Assembly: GCA_903898675.1 (NCBI GenBank)
Contig: CAIUGM010000014.1
Coordinates: forward strand, 62,001 to 126,000
DNA from: an uncultured Verrucomicrobiota bacterium
GTDB lineage: Bacteria; Verrucomicrobiota; Verrucomicrobiia; Opitutales; Opitutaceae
DNA: 64,000 bases
Direction of reading: 5' to 3'
The translations under genes and the position numbers were made by a program. Shown here piece after piece: positions 37,349-45,400 of this stretch; position 1 is the stretch's first letter; each line of letters begins with the position of its first letter. The notes under the pieces are model-generated. The model made no database searches and had not been told where the DNA came from. It saw only the letters and a list, made by a program, of their open reading frames with translations.

Positions 37349-38065
37349 ATGCTCGAACTCTTCGTACTATTTGTCGCAGCATTTGCCGCCGCGGCAATTT
37401 CGGGCGCGGCGGGATTTGGTGGGGCACTTCTGCTTTTGCCGCTACTTGTAGCAACAATAGGCGTGGAGCATGCCGTTCCGTTGCTGACCATCGCTCAACT
37501 TATTGGTAATTTGGCAAGAGTCGGTTTTGGGTTTTCTCGAATTCATTGGAAGGTGGTATGGCTCTTTCTGCTCGGAGCTGTTCCACTTACCATTCTGGGT
37601 GCCCTCTCATTTGTCCAGTTCCCGAAGGAGTGGGTCACGCGTACTATCGGATTTGTGATACTGATACTCATTGCCTTGAACTATTTCGGCCTGATGAAAA
37701 TTAAGGCTGGCCCTGCTCTGTTGGTCGCGGGCGGAGCTGTGGTCGGATTGCTGTCGGGTTTGGTGGGTAGCGCAGGGCCGCTGGGTGCCGCAATATTTCT
37801 TTCGCTGGGTTTGCCACCAGTAGTTTATATCGCGAGCGAAGCGACAACTGCGCTCGCTATTCACGGCGTCAAGCTCGTGGTCTACCAACATTACATCGCG
37901 TTGGATCGGGAATTCTGGCTTCTTGCCGTTCTAATGGGTGCTGCCATGATTCTTGGAACGTGGCTAGGCAGACGAGTCACTAAGCATATGCCAAAGGCGA
38001 CTTTTCAGCGATTTGTGACAGCCTTGTTGCTCGTCGTTGCCGGCTACATGGTTGTTCATGGCTAG
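37349..38065 (+). CDS. TauE/SafE-family membrane transporter, likely horizontally acquired
   Basis: 238 residues from the ATG at 37349. Eight or so hydrophobic segments, the N-terminal GAAGFGGALLLLPLL motif and the repeated mid-protein GLLSGLVGSAGPLGAAIFLSLGLPP are typical of the TauE/SafE (sulfite exporter/DUF81) family, inner-membrane permeases for small anions or organosulfonates. Codon use is clearly AT-richer than in the neighbours (many TTT, ATT, GTA). It lies between tRNA-3'-end repeats and 20-bp direct repeats. No integrase remains, so it appears to be cargo of a degenerate integrated element. Confidence 0.88.
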   Translation: MLELFVLFVAAFAAAAISGAAGFGGALLLLPLLVATIGVEHAVPLLTIAQLIGNLARVGFGFSRIHWKVVWLFLLGAVPLTILGALSFVQFPKEWVTRTIGFVILILIALNYFGLMKIKAGPALLVAGGAVVGLLSGLVGSAGPLGAAIFLSLGLPPVVYIASEATTALAIHGVKLVVYQHYIALDREFWLLAVLMGAAMILGTWLGRRVTKHMPKATFQRFVTALLLVVAGYMVVHG

Positions 38066-38089
38066 GCCATAGCAATTTCGCTCGGATCA

Positions 38090-38212
38090 TTGGTGGTGTA
38101 CGGGTTTGTCGCTCTGGGTCATCGAATGGCTAAACCTGCGTTTCCATTTCTTGTGACTCCGTTGGTAGGCGGTATCGACTCTTCATGGTTGAACGAGCAA
38201 CCACGACAATAG
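38090..38212 (+). CDS. Possible small hydrophobic peptide or gene remnant
   Basis: A 40-codon frame starting at a TTG (or GTG at 38093), continuing in the TauE/SafE frame after that gene's TAG, encodes a hydrophobic stretch (VVYGFVALGHRMAKPAFPFLVTPLVGG). It may be a fragment of another membrane protein carried by the island. No ribosome-binding site was found and no family is recognised. Confidence 0.2.
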   Translation: MVVYGFVALGHRMAKPAFPFLVTPLVGGIDSSWLNEQPRQ

Positions 38213-38291
38213 CTGGAAACGGTTCCGCAGAGTTAGCGGGTAGCGGGCGAGTTAGTTCCCGTTACGCCAAATTCTCAAAGAGTAGAGAATC

Positions 38292-38311
38292 TGGTGTCCG
38301 TTTTGGTGTCC
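38292..38311. repeat. 20-bp direct repeat, right copy
   Basis: Identical to the repeat at 37241-37260, 1051 bp away. It lies about 73 bp from the tRNA-Cys 3' end. Confidence 0.75.
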
Positions 38312-38384
38312 GCTAGCGGGAACGCGTGAAATGCTGCCCGCCGTCGCCAAGCCTATGGCGCGGCACTTTTCGCTATGCGAAAAG

Positions 38385-38458
38385 TGGAGGCGCGGGGCGG
38401 AATCGAACCGCCGATAGAGCTTTTGCAGAGCTCGGCCTTACCACTTGGCTACCGCGCC
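38385..38458 (-). tRNA. tRNA-Cys (anticodon GCA), CCA encoded
   Basis: The minus strand folds as a cloverleaf: acceptor stem GGCGCGG/CCGCGCC, D-arm with AGTGGTAAGG, anticodon loop CTGCAAA giving GCA, T-arm CGGTTCGATTCCG, discriminator U73 (the cysteine identity base) and an encoded CCA. A stem-loop follows directly downstream (38364-38386). The 3' end is duplicated at 37122-37144, marking it as an integration target. Confidence 0.95.
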
Positions 38459-38526
38459 GAAAGAAAATCGGCCGCAACTTGGGTCATTATCCGGCATGGC
38501 GCAAGTACTGAAATGCACTGAGTTAA

Positions 38527-38709
38527 TTGACCACGGATTACACGAATTATCACGGATACAAACCCCGGTTGAACCACTAAAGTACACTAACAGACACTAA
38601 CTCCGACCTTAGTGAGCCTTTCGTGTAATTTAGCGGTTCAACCTGTCCAGTGCCTTTCTCTGTCGGTCGTTTTGTTTCATCCGGGTCAATCCGTGCGATC
38701 CGTGGTCAA
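38527..38709. repeat. Nested inverted-repeat element (two families)
   Basis: Outer arms TTGACCACGGAT / ATCCGTGGTCAA (38527-38538, 38698-38709) are a perfect match. Inner arms GGTTGAACCACTAA / TTAGCGGTTCAACC (38567-38580, 38630-38643) pair at 12 of 14. One element seems to have inserted into another. It lies just upstream of parA. Confidence 0.7.
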
Positions 38710-38790
38710 ACTCCGGTGGCTTGGGTTGCATCGACCCTCTTCCATGGATTCAGGCTAGACTACCACCGTCCCTTTACGGTTAATCCACCC

Positions 38791-39585
38791 ATGGCCTGTA
38801 CTGTTTTCACCATCGCCAACCAGAAGGGCGGCGTCGGCAAGACCACCACCGCGATCAACCTCGCGGCGGCCCTCGCCGAGCAGAAGATCCACACGCTCGT
38901 GGTGGATCTGGACCCGCAGGCCAACGCCACCAGCGCCCTCGGCGTCGAGAAGCAGGAGGGCAAGAGCCTCTACGGCCCGCTCCGGGGCGAAGGCAGCGCG
39001 TTCGAGATGCTCACGCCCACCGAGTGGCCGCACCTGGCGCTCATCCCGTCCGAGGTCGACCTCGCCGCCATCGAGATCGAGCTGGCCCAGCAGGAAAACT
39101 ACCTCATGCGCCTGCGCTCCGTCCTCGAGCCGCTGCGCAACTCCGGCGGCTACCGCGCCATCATCATCGACTGCCCGCCGGCCCTCGGCATGCTGTCGAT
39201 GAACTCCCTCGCCGCCGCCGACCACCTGCTGATCGCCCTCCAGTGCGAGTACATGGCCCTCGAGGGCCTCGGCCAGATCCTCAAGGTCGTCGAACGGCTC
39301 AAGAACGCCGGCGTCAACCCCACCCTCGATGTCGGCGGCATTGTCATGACCATGTTCGACAGCCGCATCAACCTGGCCAAGCAGGTCGTGGAGGAAGTCC
39401 GCCAGCACCTGCCGGAAAAGATTTTTGCCACGCTCATTCCCCGCACCGTGCGGCTCAGCGAGGCCCCCAGCTTCGGCAAACCCATTTTGGCCTACGACCC
39501 GTCCGGTCCCGGCGCCACCGCCTACCGCGCCCTGGCCAAGGAAGTCATCGCGCGCTTCGGCCTGAAGGAGAATGGGGTCGCCTGA
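38791..39585 (+). CDS. parA: ParA/Soj-family chromosome partitioning ATPase
   Basis: 264 residues from the ATG at 38791; the frame is open further up, but that part is repeat DNA. The deviant Walker A is QKGGVGKTTTAINLA, Walker A' is VVDLDPQANATSALG, and DCPPALGMLSMN carries the B motif. The C-terminal PRTVRLSEAPSFGKPILAYDP is typical of chromosomal ParA. It normally acts with a DNA-binding ParB on parS sites to segregate origins. No parB is next to it, which is unusual for Soj-type genes; the next genes are ABC-2 permeases. Confidence 0.9.
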   Translation: MACTVFTIANQKGGVGKTTTAINLAAALAEQKIHTLVVDLDPQANATSALGVEKQEGKSLYGPLRGEGSAFEMLTPTEWPHLALIPSEVDLAAIEIELAQQENYLMRLRSVLEPLRNSGGYRAIIIDCPPALGMLSMNSLAAADHLLIALQCEYMALEGLGQILKVVERLKNAGVNPTLDVGGIVMTMFDSRINLAKQVVEEVRQHLPEKIFATLIPRTVRLSEAPSFGKPILAYDPSGPGATAYRALAKEVIARFGLKENGVA

Positions 39586-39586
39586 T

Positions 39587-39644
39587 GGTAGGGGCCGTTG
39601 CCCCCAACGGCCCGATCAGGCCCTTGAGGGCAAGCGCCCCTACC
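39587..39644. repeat. Inverted-repeat element, GGTAGGGGC type
   Basis: GGTAGGGGC and GCCCCTACC are perfect ends, with an inner CCGTTG/CAACGG stem. It begins two bases after the parA stop. The remaining gap to 39754 is CT-rich and shows no gene. Confidence 0.65.
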
Positions 39645-39754
39645 GCAGTCACGCCGAGCAACCGCCGCTTGCGCTTTTGCCCGCTGCCGACTAACTGCAC
39701 CAAACTCTCCCGCCTCCCTTCTCCTTTCTCCCCGCGCCCTTCTCCAGCACAGCG

Positions 39755-40567
39755 ATGCTCTCCGCCCTCAACAAGTACCGCACGGTTTTTAACGTCGGAC
39801 TCCAAAGCAACCTGGTCTACCGGGTGAACTTTGCCGTGCGCGGGTTCTTTTCCTTCTTTCACCTCGTGGTGGTCTTCGTGCTCTGGGGCGCCGCCTACGC
39901 GGGGAACCCCACCATCGGCGGCTTCAATTTCGGCCAGACGTTCACCTACTTCGTCGCCCTGATCGTCGTGCAGTTCATGATCGGCGCGTTCAACGAGGAC
40001 TACCAGATCAGCGAGGAAATCCGCAACGGCCTGATCAACCAGTTCCTCCTCAAGCCGGTCAACTACTTCGCCTACCGCTTCAGCATCTACCTGTCGGCGC
40101 GCCTGGTCACCGGCCTGCTCATCATCGTGCCGGTCGTCATCACCTACCCGCTCCTGCGCCACTACCTCGTGCTCCCGCACGACTGGTGGCGGCTGGCCCT
40201 CGGCCTGCCCGCGCTGGCGATGTCCGCGCTCATCCAGTTCGGCATCGCCTACTGTTTCGGCCTGATGAGCTTCTGGTTCCTCGAGATCCAGGGCCTCGTG
40301 GTCCTCTCGATGGCCCTCGAGTCCGTGCTCGGCGGCCAGATTTTCCCATTGGATCTCCTGCCCGACTGGCTGTTCAAGCTGTCGCAGTACCTGCCCTATT
40401 ACTACCAGATGTATTTCCCGGTCGCGATCTTCACCGGCCGCCTGTCCGACCCGGCCGCCATTATCACCGGCCTCGGCATCCAGGCCTGCTGGGTCGCCGT
40501 CATCCTCGCCCTCGGCGAACTGCTCTGGCGCCGCGGGCTGCGGCTGCACACGGCGGTCGGGGGCTAA
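39755..40567 (+). CDS. ABC-2 family permease (DUF990-like)
   Basis: 270 residues with six hydrophobic segments. The features GGFNFGQTFTYFVALIVVQF, RNGLINQFLLKPVNYFAYRF and the late SLLPDWLFKLSQYLPYYYQMYFPV-like block (here PLDLLPDWLFKLSQYLPYYY) are typical of ABC-2 permeases of the DUF990 group. These usually occur as two permease genes after one ATPase gene. The second permease follows at 40701, but no ATPase gene is adjacent; parA stands in that place. Export substrate unknown. Confidence 0.87.
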   Translation: MLSALNKYRTVFNVGLQSNLVYRVNFAVRGFFSFFHLVVVFVLWGAAYAGNPTIGGFNFGQTFTYFVALIVVQFMIGAFNEDYQISEEIRNGLINQFLLKPVNYFAYRFSIYLSARLVTGLLIIVPVVITYPLLRHYLVLPHDWWRLALGLPALAMSALIQFGIAYCFGLMSFWFLEIQGLVVLSMALESVLGGQIFPLDLLPDWLFKLSQYLPYYYQMYFPVAIFTGRLSDPAAIITGLGIQACWVAVILALGELLWRRGLRLHTAVGG

Positions 40568-40570
40568 TGG

Positions 40571-40702
40571 ATTTTCGATTATTGATTCTCGATTTTCGAA
40601 TTTCATGAAAACACGAACCACCCTCACTCTCACCCGGGCGTTTGCTGTCTCGTGGCATTCGGCCGTCTGTTAATCGAAAATCGAGCATCCAAAATCGAAA
40701 AT
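40571..40702. repeat. Long inverted-repeat element, TTTTCGATT type (copy 2)
   Basis: ATTTTCGATT and AATCGAAAAT are perfect 10-bp ends; the inner arms GATTCTCGATTTTCG and TTAATCGAAAATCGAG match the copy at 16758-16881. It separates the two permease genes, and its right end includes the ATG of the second, so it must form part of that mRNA's leader. Confidence 0.72.
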
Positions 40703-41495
40703 GAACCTCGCCCACTACCTCCGCATCTGGCTCACGGCCGCCCGGTACTCGATCGTGCGGACGCTGATGTTTCGCGGGGACTTCTTCATCTGGGCGCTGG
40801 TCGAGCTGTTCTGGATGACGGTCAACATCCTGATGATCTCGGTGATTTACAGCCACACCAAGACCGTGGCCGGCTGGAGCAAGTACGAGATGATGCTCCT
40901 CGTGGGCACCTCGCTCCTGATCCAGCGCTTCCTTATGGGATTTTTCTGGAGCAGCATCTTCGAGATGGGCCGCAATATCCGGAGCGGCAACTTCGACTTC
41001 TACCTCGCCCAGCCGGGCAACGTCATGTTCATGGCGACGACCCGGAAGCTCGACCCCGACAGCCTGATCAACTCCCTCGTTGCTCTGAGCGTCGTCATCT
41101 ACTCCGCCGTCCAACTCGGCCTGCACCCGACCGCCCTTGACCTGGCGTGCTATGCACTGCTGGTCCTCTGCGGCATCGTGATCCATTACAGCATGCTGGT
41201 GCTGTGCATCTCCCTCGCGTTCTGGATCACCAGTGTGCAGGGCATCGAGGGCAGTTACTTCACCCTGAGCGAATTCTCCCGGCTGCCGCGCGCAGCCTTC
41301 CACGGCCTGGCGAGCCTCGTCTTCGTCTGGGCGCTCCCGGTCGTCGTGGTCAGCAACGCCCCGGCCAACACCCTCCTGCACGGCTTCCAGTTCAGCCTGC
41401 TGGCCTGGGTCGGCAGCACCACGGTCGCCTGGTTCGCCGTGGCGGTCTTCGTCTTCAACCGCGGCATCCGCCGCTACTCGAGCGCAAGCTCTTAA
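40701..41495 (+). CDS. ABC-2 family permease (DUF990-like), second of a pair
   Basis: 264 residues with six membrane segments and the DUF990-type RTLMFRGDFFIWALVELFWM N-terminus, plus RNIRSGNFDFYLAQPGNVMFM, the equivalent of the GxLDxxLxxP block in relatives. It would form a heterodimer with the preceding permease. Its ATG at 40701 sits inside the right end of a repeat element, so its translation may be affected by hairpin formation. An ATPase subunit must come from elsewhere. Confidence 0.87.
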   Translation: MNLAHYLRIWLTAARYSIVRTLMFRGDFFIWALVELFWMTVNILMISVIYSHTKTVAGWSKYEMMLLVGTSLLIQRFLMGFFWSSIFEMGRNIRSGNFDFYLAQPGNVMFMATTRKLDPDSLINSLVALSVVIYSAVQLGLHPTALDLACYALLVLCGIVIHYSMLVLCISLAFWITSVQGIEGSYFTLSEFSRLPRAAFHGLASLVFVWALPVVVVSNAPANTLLHGFQFSLLAWVGSTTVAWFAVAVFVFNRGIRRYSSASS

Positions 41496-41603
41496 ACCGA
41501 CTTGCGTCGGAAATGCCAAATGCCAAGCGGCCAAATTTCAATTAACGGGCAAAGCCAGCAAAGGATGATGGCTCAAGACCGGGCTGCCCTGGACTCGAAT
41601 TAA

Positions 41604-42326
41604 ATGACCGCACCTGACACCGGCCTGGAAAGCCTGGAAAAGAACCTTGGCTACACGTTCCGCAACCGCGCGTTGTTGCACGAGGCGCTGACGCACGGCT
41701 CCTTCCTGCAGGACGAGCCGCAGGCCGGGCCGAACAATCAGCGCTTGGAATTCTTCGGTGACTCGGTGCTGAACTACGTGATCACCGAGGCCATCTTCCG
41801 GGAATTTCCCGAGGAGCGCGAAGGCGTCCTGAGCAGCCGCCGGTCCGTCATGCTCCGGGGCAGCCACCTCGCCGCCCTCGCGCAGCGGCTGGGGCTCGAT
41901 GCGCATGTCCGGCTGGGCAAGAGCGACGATGCGCTCGGCGGACGCAAGCGCGCCTCCATCCTGGAGGACGTCTTCGAGGCCGTAGTGGGCGCGGTCTATC
42001 TCGACAGCGATATTGCGACGGTCCGGGAGCTGGTGCTGACGTGGTACGGACCGCTGGCCACGCAGATCCTGAACCTGGAGCTGGCGGACAATCCCAAGGG
42101 CCGCCTGCAGGAGCTGGTGCAGCCGGCGCACGGCAACACCGCCCTGCGCTACGACGTCGTCGCCACCACCGGCCCGCGCCACGCCCTCGCCTACGAGGTC
42201 ACGGTTTACCTGCACGCCGAGAAACTCGGCTCGGGCACGGGCTCGTCCAAGAAGATCGCCGAGGAAGCCGCCGCGCGCGCGGCGCTCGAAAAACTGGAAA
42301 TGAAAGACCGCGAAAGCGGCGATTGA
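41604..42326 (+). CDS. rnc: Ribonuclease III
   Basis: 240 residues. The catalytic signature NNQRLEFFGDSVL (residues 44-56) supplies E49 and D53, and EDVFEAVVGAVYLD supplies D122 and E125, so the Mg-binding acidic set is present. A double-stranded-RNA-binding domain follows from about 165 (NPKGRLQELVQPAHGNTALRY...GSGSSKKIAEEAAARAAL-like, here GTGSSKKIAEEAAARAALEKLE). It processes rRNA precursors and cleaves structured RNA, and may act on the many hairpin-forming repeats transcribed here. It is followed by mfd after about 130 bp. Confidence 0.94.
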   Translation: MTAPDTGLESLEKNLGYTFRNRALLHEALTHGSFLQDEPQAGPNNQRLEFFGDSVLNYVITEAIFREFPEEREGVLSSRRSVMLRGSHLAALAQRLGLDAHVRLGKSDDALGGRKRASILEDVFEAVVGAVYLDSDIATVRELVLTWYGPLATQILNLELADNPKGRLQELVQPAHGNTALRYDVVATTGPRHALAYEVTVYLHAEKLGSGTGSSKKIAEEAAARAALEKLEMKDRESGD

Positions 42327-42413
42327 GCCAGGTGGAACCCGGCCCTACAGCCGGAAACGCAATTTATGGTGGAACACAGCTGGGATTCCCTCCACCCCGC
42401 GTAACTTTAAAGT

Positions 42414-42440
42414 GGATTCTTCGCTGCGCTCAGAATGACA
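42414..42440. repeat. Dispersed repeat GGATTCTTC...CAGAATGACA (copy 2)
   Basis: Matches the copy at 21671-21697 at 24 of 27 positions. It lies just upstream of mfd. Confidence 0.6.
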
Positions 42441-42456
42441 TGGCGGCGTTAATCGA

Positions 42457-45400
42457 ATGCCGTCCGAGTCTGTTTCGTCTTTGACCAAGGTTACCGGCGT
42501 CTGTCCGCCGGCGCAGGCCTATGCCCTGACGGAACTGCTCCGCCGCCAGCCGGCCCCGGTCTGGCTGGTCGTCCACGAGGAGGCGACGCAGACCGATGCC
42601 CTGGCCGAGGATCTGGCCCTCTTTCACCACGCCGCCGGCGGCAAGACTGGCCTGGAGGTGCTGGCCTTCCCGGAGGCGCAAACGACGAACCGGGAGATGC
42701 GCGAGGCTTTCAACGCCGCGAGCGACCGCCTCGCCGTGCTGAGCCGCCTGAATGGGCTGCGCGGCGTGCGCCCTCCCAACTCCCATCTCCCATCTGCCAG
42801 CTCCCGGTTTCTGCTCATCCTCGCCACACCCTCGGCCTTGCTCCAACCGGTGCCGCCGCCCGCCGATTTCGCCACGCGCGAAACCGTGCTGCAAAAGGGC
42901 CAGGGCCGTCCGTTTCAGGAACTGCTGAAGCTGCTGCAGTCGTTCGACTATGACTCCGAGGCCGTGTGCGAGGCACCCGGACAATACGCCGTGCGCGGCG
43001 GCATCGTGGATATCTACCCGATCACCGCGCACCAGCCCTACCGGCTCGATTTCTTTGGCGACACCCTGGAGGAGATCCGCGCCCTTGATCCGGTCACCCA
43101 GCGCTCCGGCGAGATCGTCGAGGCCATCACGCTGACCGCGGCCCCGCAGCTGCACACCGGGATCGTGCCGGCGTCGCTGCTCGACTACCTGCCCGCCGCC
43201 AGCCACGCCGTGCTGCTCGAGCCGAAGGCCCTCGAGGAGCTCTTTGACACGCTCAGTCCCGACGCCGGCGAACCGGCTCCGCTCCCCGCAGGAAGCAGTG
43301 TTCCGGGCAACGGGGTGCCCTTCCTGACCGCCCTGCCCGCGGCCTGCACCCAGTTGTTCGGCGTCAGCGATCTCGACCTGAGCAGCCGGCTTTTTGACGG
43401 GGCCGTCGCCGAGGAAACCTGGGACACGGAATCCCTGGCGCACCACCGCACCTACCCCGGGGAAGGCCAGCTCGCGCACGAGCGGCTCCAGGCGGAGGAA
43501 AACTCGCGGCGGCAGTTCCTCGAGAAAGTCGCGGCGTGGCGTCTCGAGGGTTACGCCGTTGACTTGGTCGTGGGCAAGGCCGGCGAGGAGCAGCGCATCC
43601 GGGAGCTGCTGGAGGAGGACGCGAAGCTGAAGAAGATCAAACCCCGCTTCCTGCGCGGCGCACTGGGCGAGGGTTTCCGGATTACGTTCCGCCCCAGTCG
43701 TGGGAGCGAGCTGGCGCGCGACCAGCTCGCCGGAGTCGCGAGCAAGCTCGCTCCCACAAAAGGCACAATCGTCGTCAGCGAGACCGAGCTCTTCGGCCGG
43801 CGCCGCCAGCGGCGCACGCCGGCGAAACGCGCGGTCGCCGCGGCCTCGGCCGTCGACCAGCTGCTGGACTTCTCCGAGCTCGTGGAAGGCGACTTCGTCG
43901 TGCACCTCTCGCACGGCATCGCGCAGTTCCGCGGGCTGACGAAGCTCGAGACGCGCGACGGCATCCGGGAGGTCATCTCGCTCGAGTTCGACGACAAGGT
44001 GACGCTGCACGTGCCGCTGCAGGAATCGCACCTCATCAGCCGTTACGTCGGCCTGACCAAGGCCAAGCCGCAGCTCGGCCGCGTGGGCTCGGGCCGCTGG
44101 GAAAACGCGCGCAAAGCCGCCGAGCACGCCACCCTCGACCTCGCGGCGCAACTGCTGGAGATCCAGGCAAAGCGCGAGGCGCAGCCCGGCCACGCCTTTC
44201 CGCCGGACAATGTCTGGCAGCAGGAGTTCGAGGCCGCGTTTCCCTTCACCGAGACGCGCGACCAGGCCAGGGCCATCACCGAGCTGAAGGCCGACATGGA
44301 ACGCACACGGCCGATGGACCGGCTGCTGTGCGGCGACGTCGGCTTCGGCAAGACGGAGGTCGCGATCCGCGGGGCGTTCAAGGCCGTGATGGGCGGCCGG
44401 CAGGTCGCCGTGCTCGTGCCCACGACGGTGCTGGCGCAGCAGCACCTCAACACCTTTCGCGAGCGCATGGCGGGTTACCCCGTCGCGGTGGAGATGCTCA
44501 GCCGTTTCCGCACCCGCAAGGAGCAGGCCGGGATCCTCACCGCGCTGGCCGAGGGCAAGATCGACATCGTGATCGGGACGCACCGCCTTGTGCAGGCCGA
44601 TGTGACCTTCAAGGACCTCGGGCTCGTCATCGTCGACGAGGAGCAGCGCTTCGGCGTGAAGCACAAGGAGGTCTTCAAGCGCTGGCGGGCGCACGTGGAC
44701 ATGCTCTCGATGAGCGCCACGCCGATTCCCCGGACGCTGTACCTCGCCCTGACGGGGGCGCGCGACCTGAGCACGATCGAGACCGCGCCGTCCAACCGCC
44801 TGCCCATCCAGACCATCGTCAAGAGTTACGACGAGAAGCTCGTGGTCGAGGCCATCCAGCACGAGGTACGGCGCGGCGGCCAGGTTTTCTACCTGCACAA
44901 CCGGGTCATGAGCATCGACCTCGTTGCCGCCCGGCTGCGCGAGCTGCTGCCCGGGCTGAGCATCGGCGTCGGCCACGGCAAGATGGGCGCGGACGGCCTC
45001 GAGCGGATGATGACGGATTTCGTCGCGGGCCAGTACCAGGTCCTGGTCTGCACCACGATCATCGAGTCGGGCCTCGACATCCCCAATTGCAACACGCTCA
45101 TCATCGAGGGGGCGGACCGCTTCGGCCTGTCGCAGTTGTACCAGCTGCGCGGGCGCGTTGGCCGGTTCAAGCACCAGGCCTACGCCTACCTGCTGCTGCA
45201 CCGGCACGCGCGGCTGCTCGACATCGCGCGCCAGCGGCTCAGCGCCATCCGCCAGCACAACCAGCTGGGGGCCGGCTTTCGGATCGCGATGCGCGACCTC
45301 GAGCTGCGCGGCGCCGGCAACCTGCTCGGGGCGGAGCAAAGCGGCCACATCGTGGGCGTCGGTTTCGAGCTCTACTGCCAGTTGCTGCGGCAGAGCGTGG

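Larger units (their letters stand above)
38066..38790. other. Region between TauE/SafE and parA genes
   Basis: Holds a short open frame (see 38090), the right 20-bp repeat, the tRNA-Cys gene, and a nested inverted repeat upstream of parA. No other gene is supported. Confidence 0.6.

Noticed and set aside
38066-38212. Read-through of the TauE/SafE stop codon giving a longer protein
   Set aside because: The TauE/SafE protein is already full length at the TAG; the in-frame continuation is more likely a remnant.
39024-39827. Alternative plus-strand frame overlapping parA and the next spacer
   Set aside because: Arg/Pro/Ala-rich out-of-frame translation of parA; no start signal.
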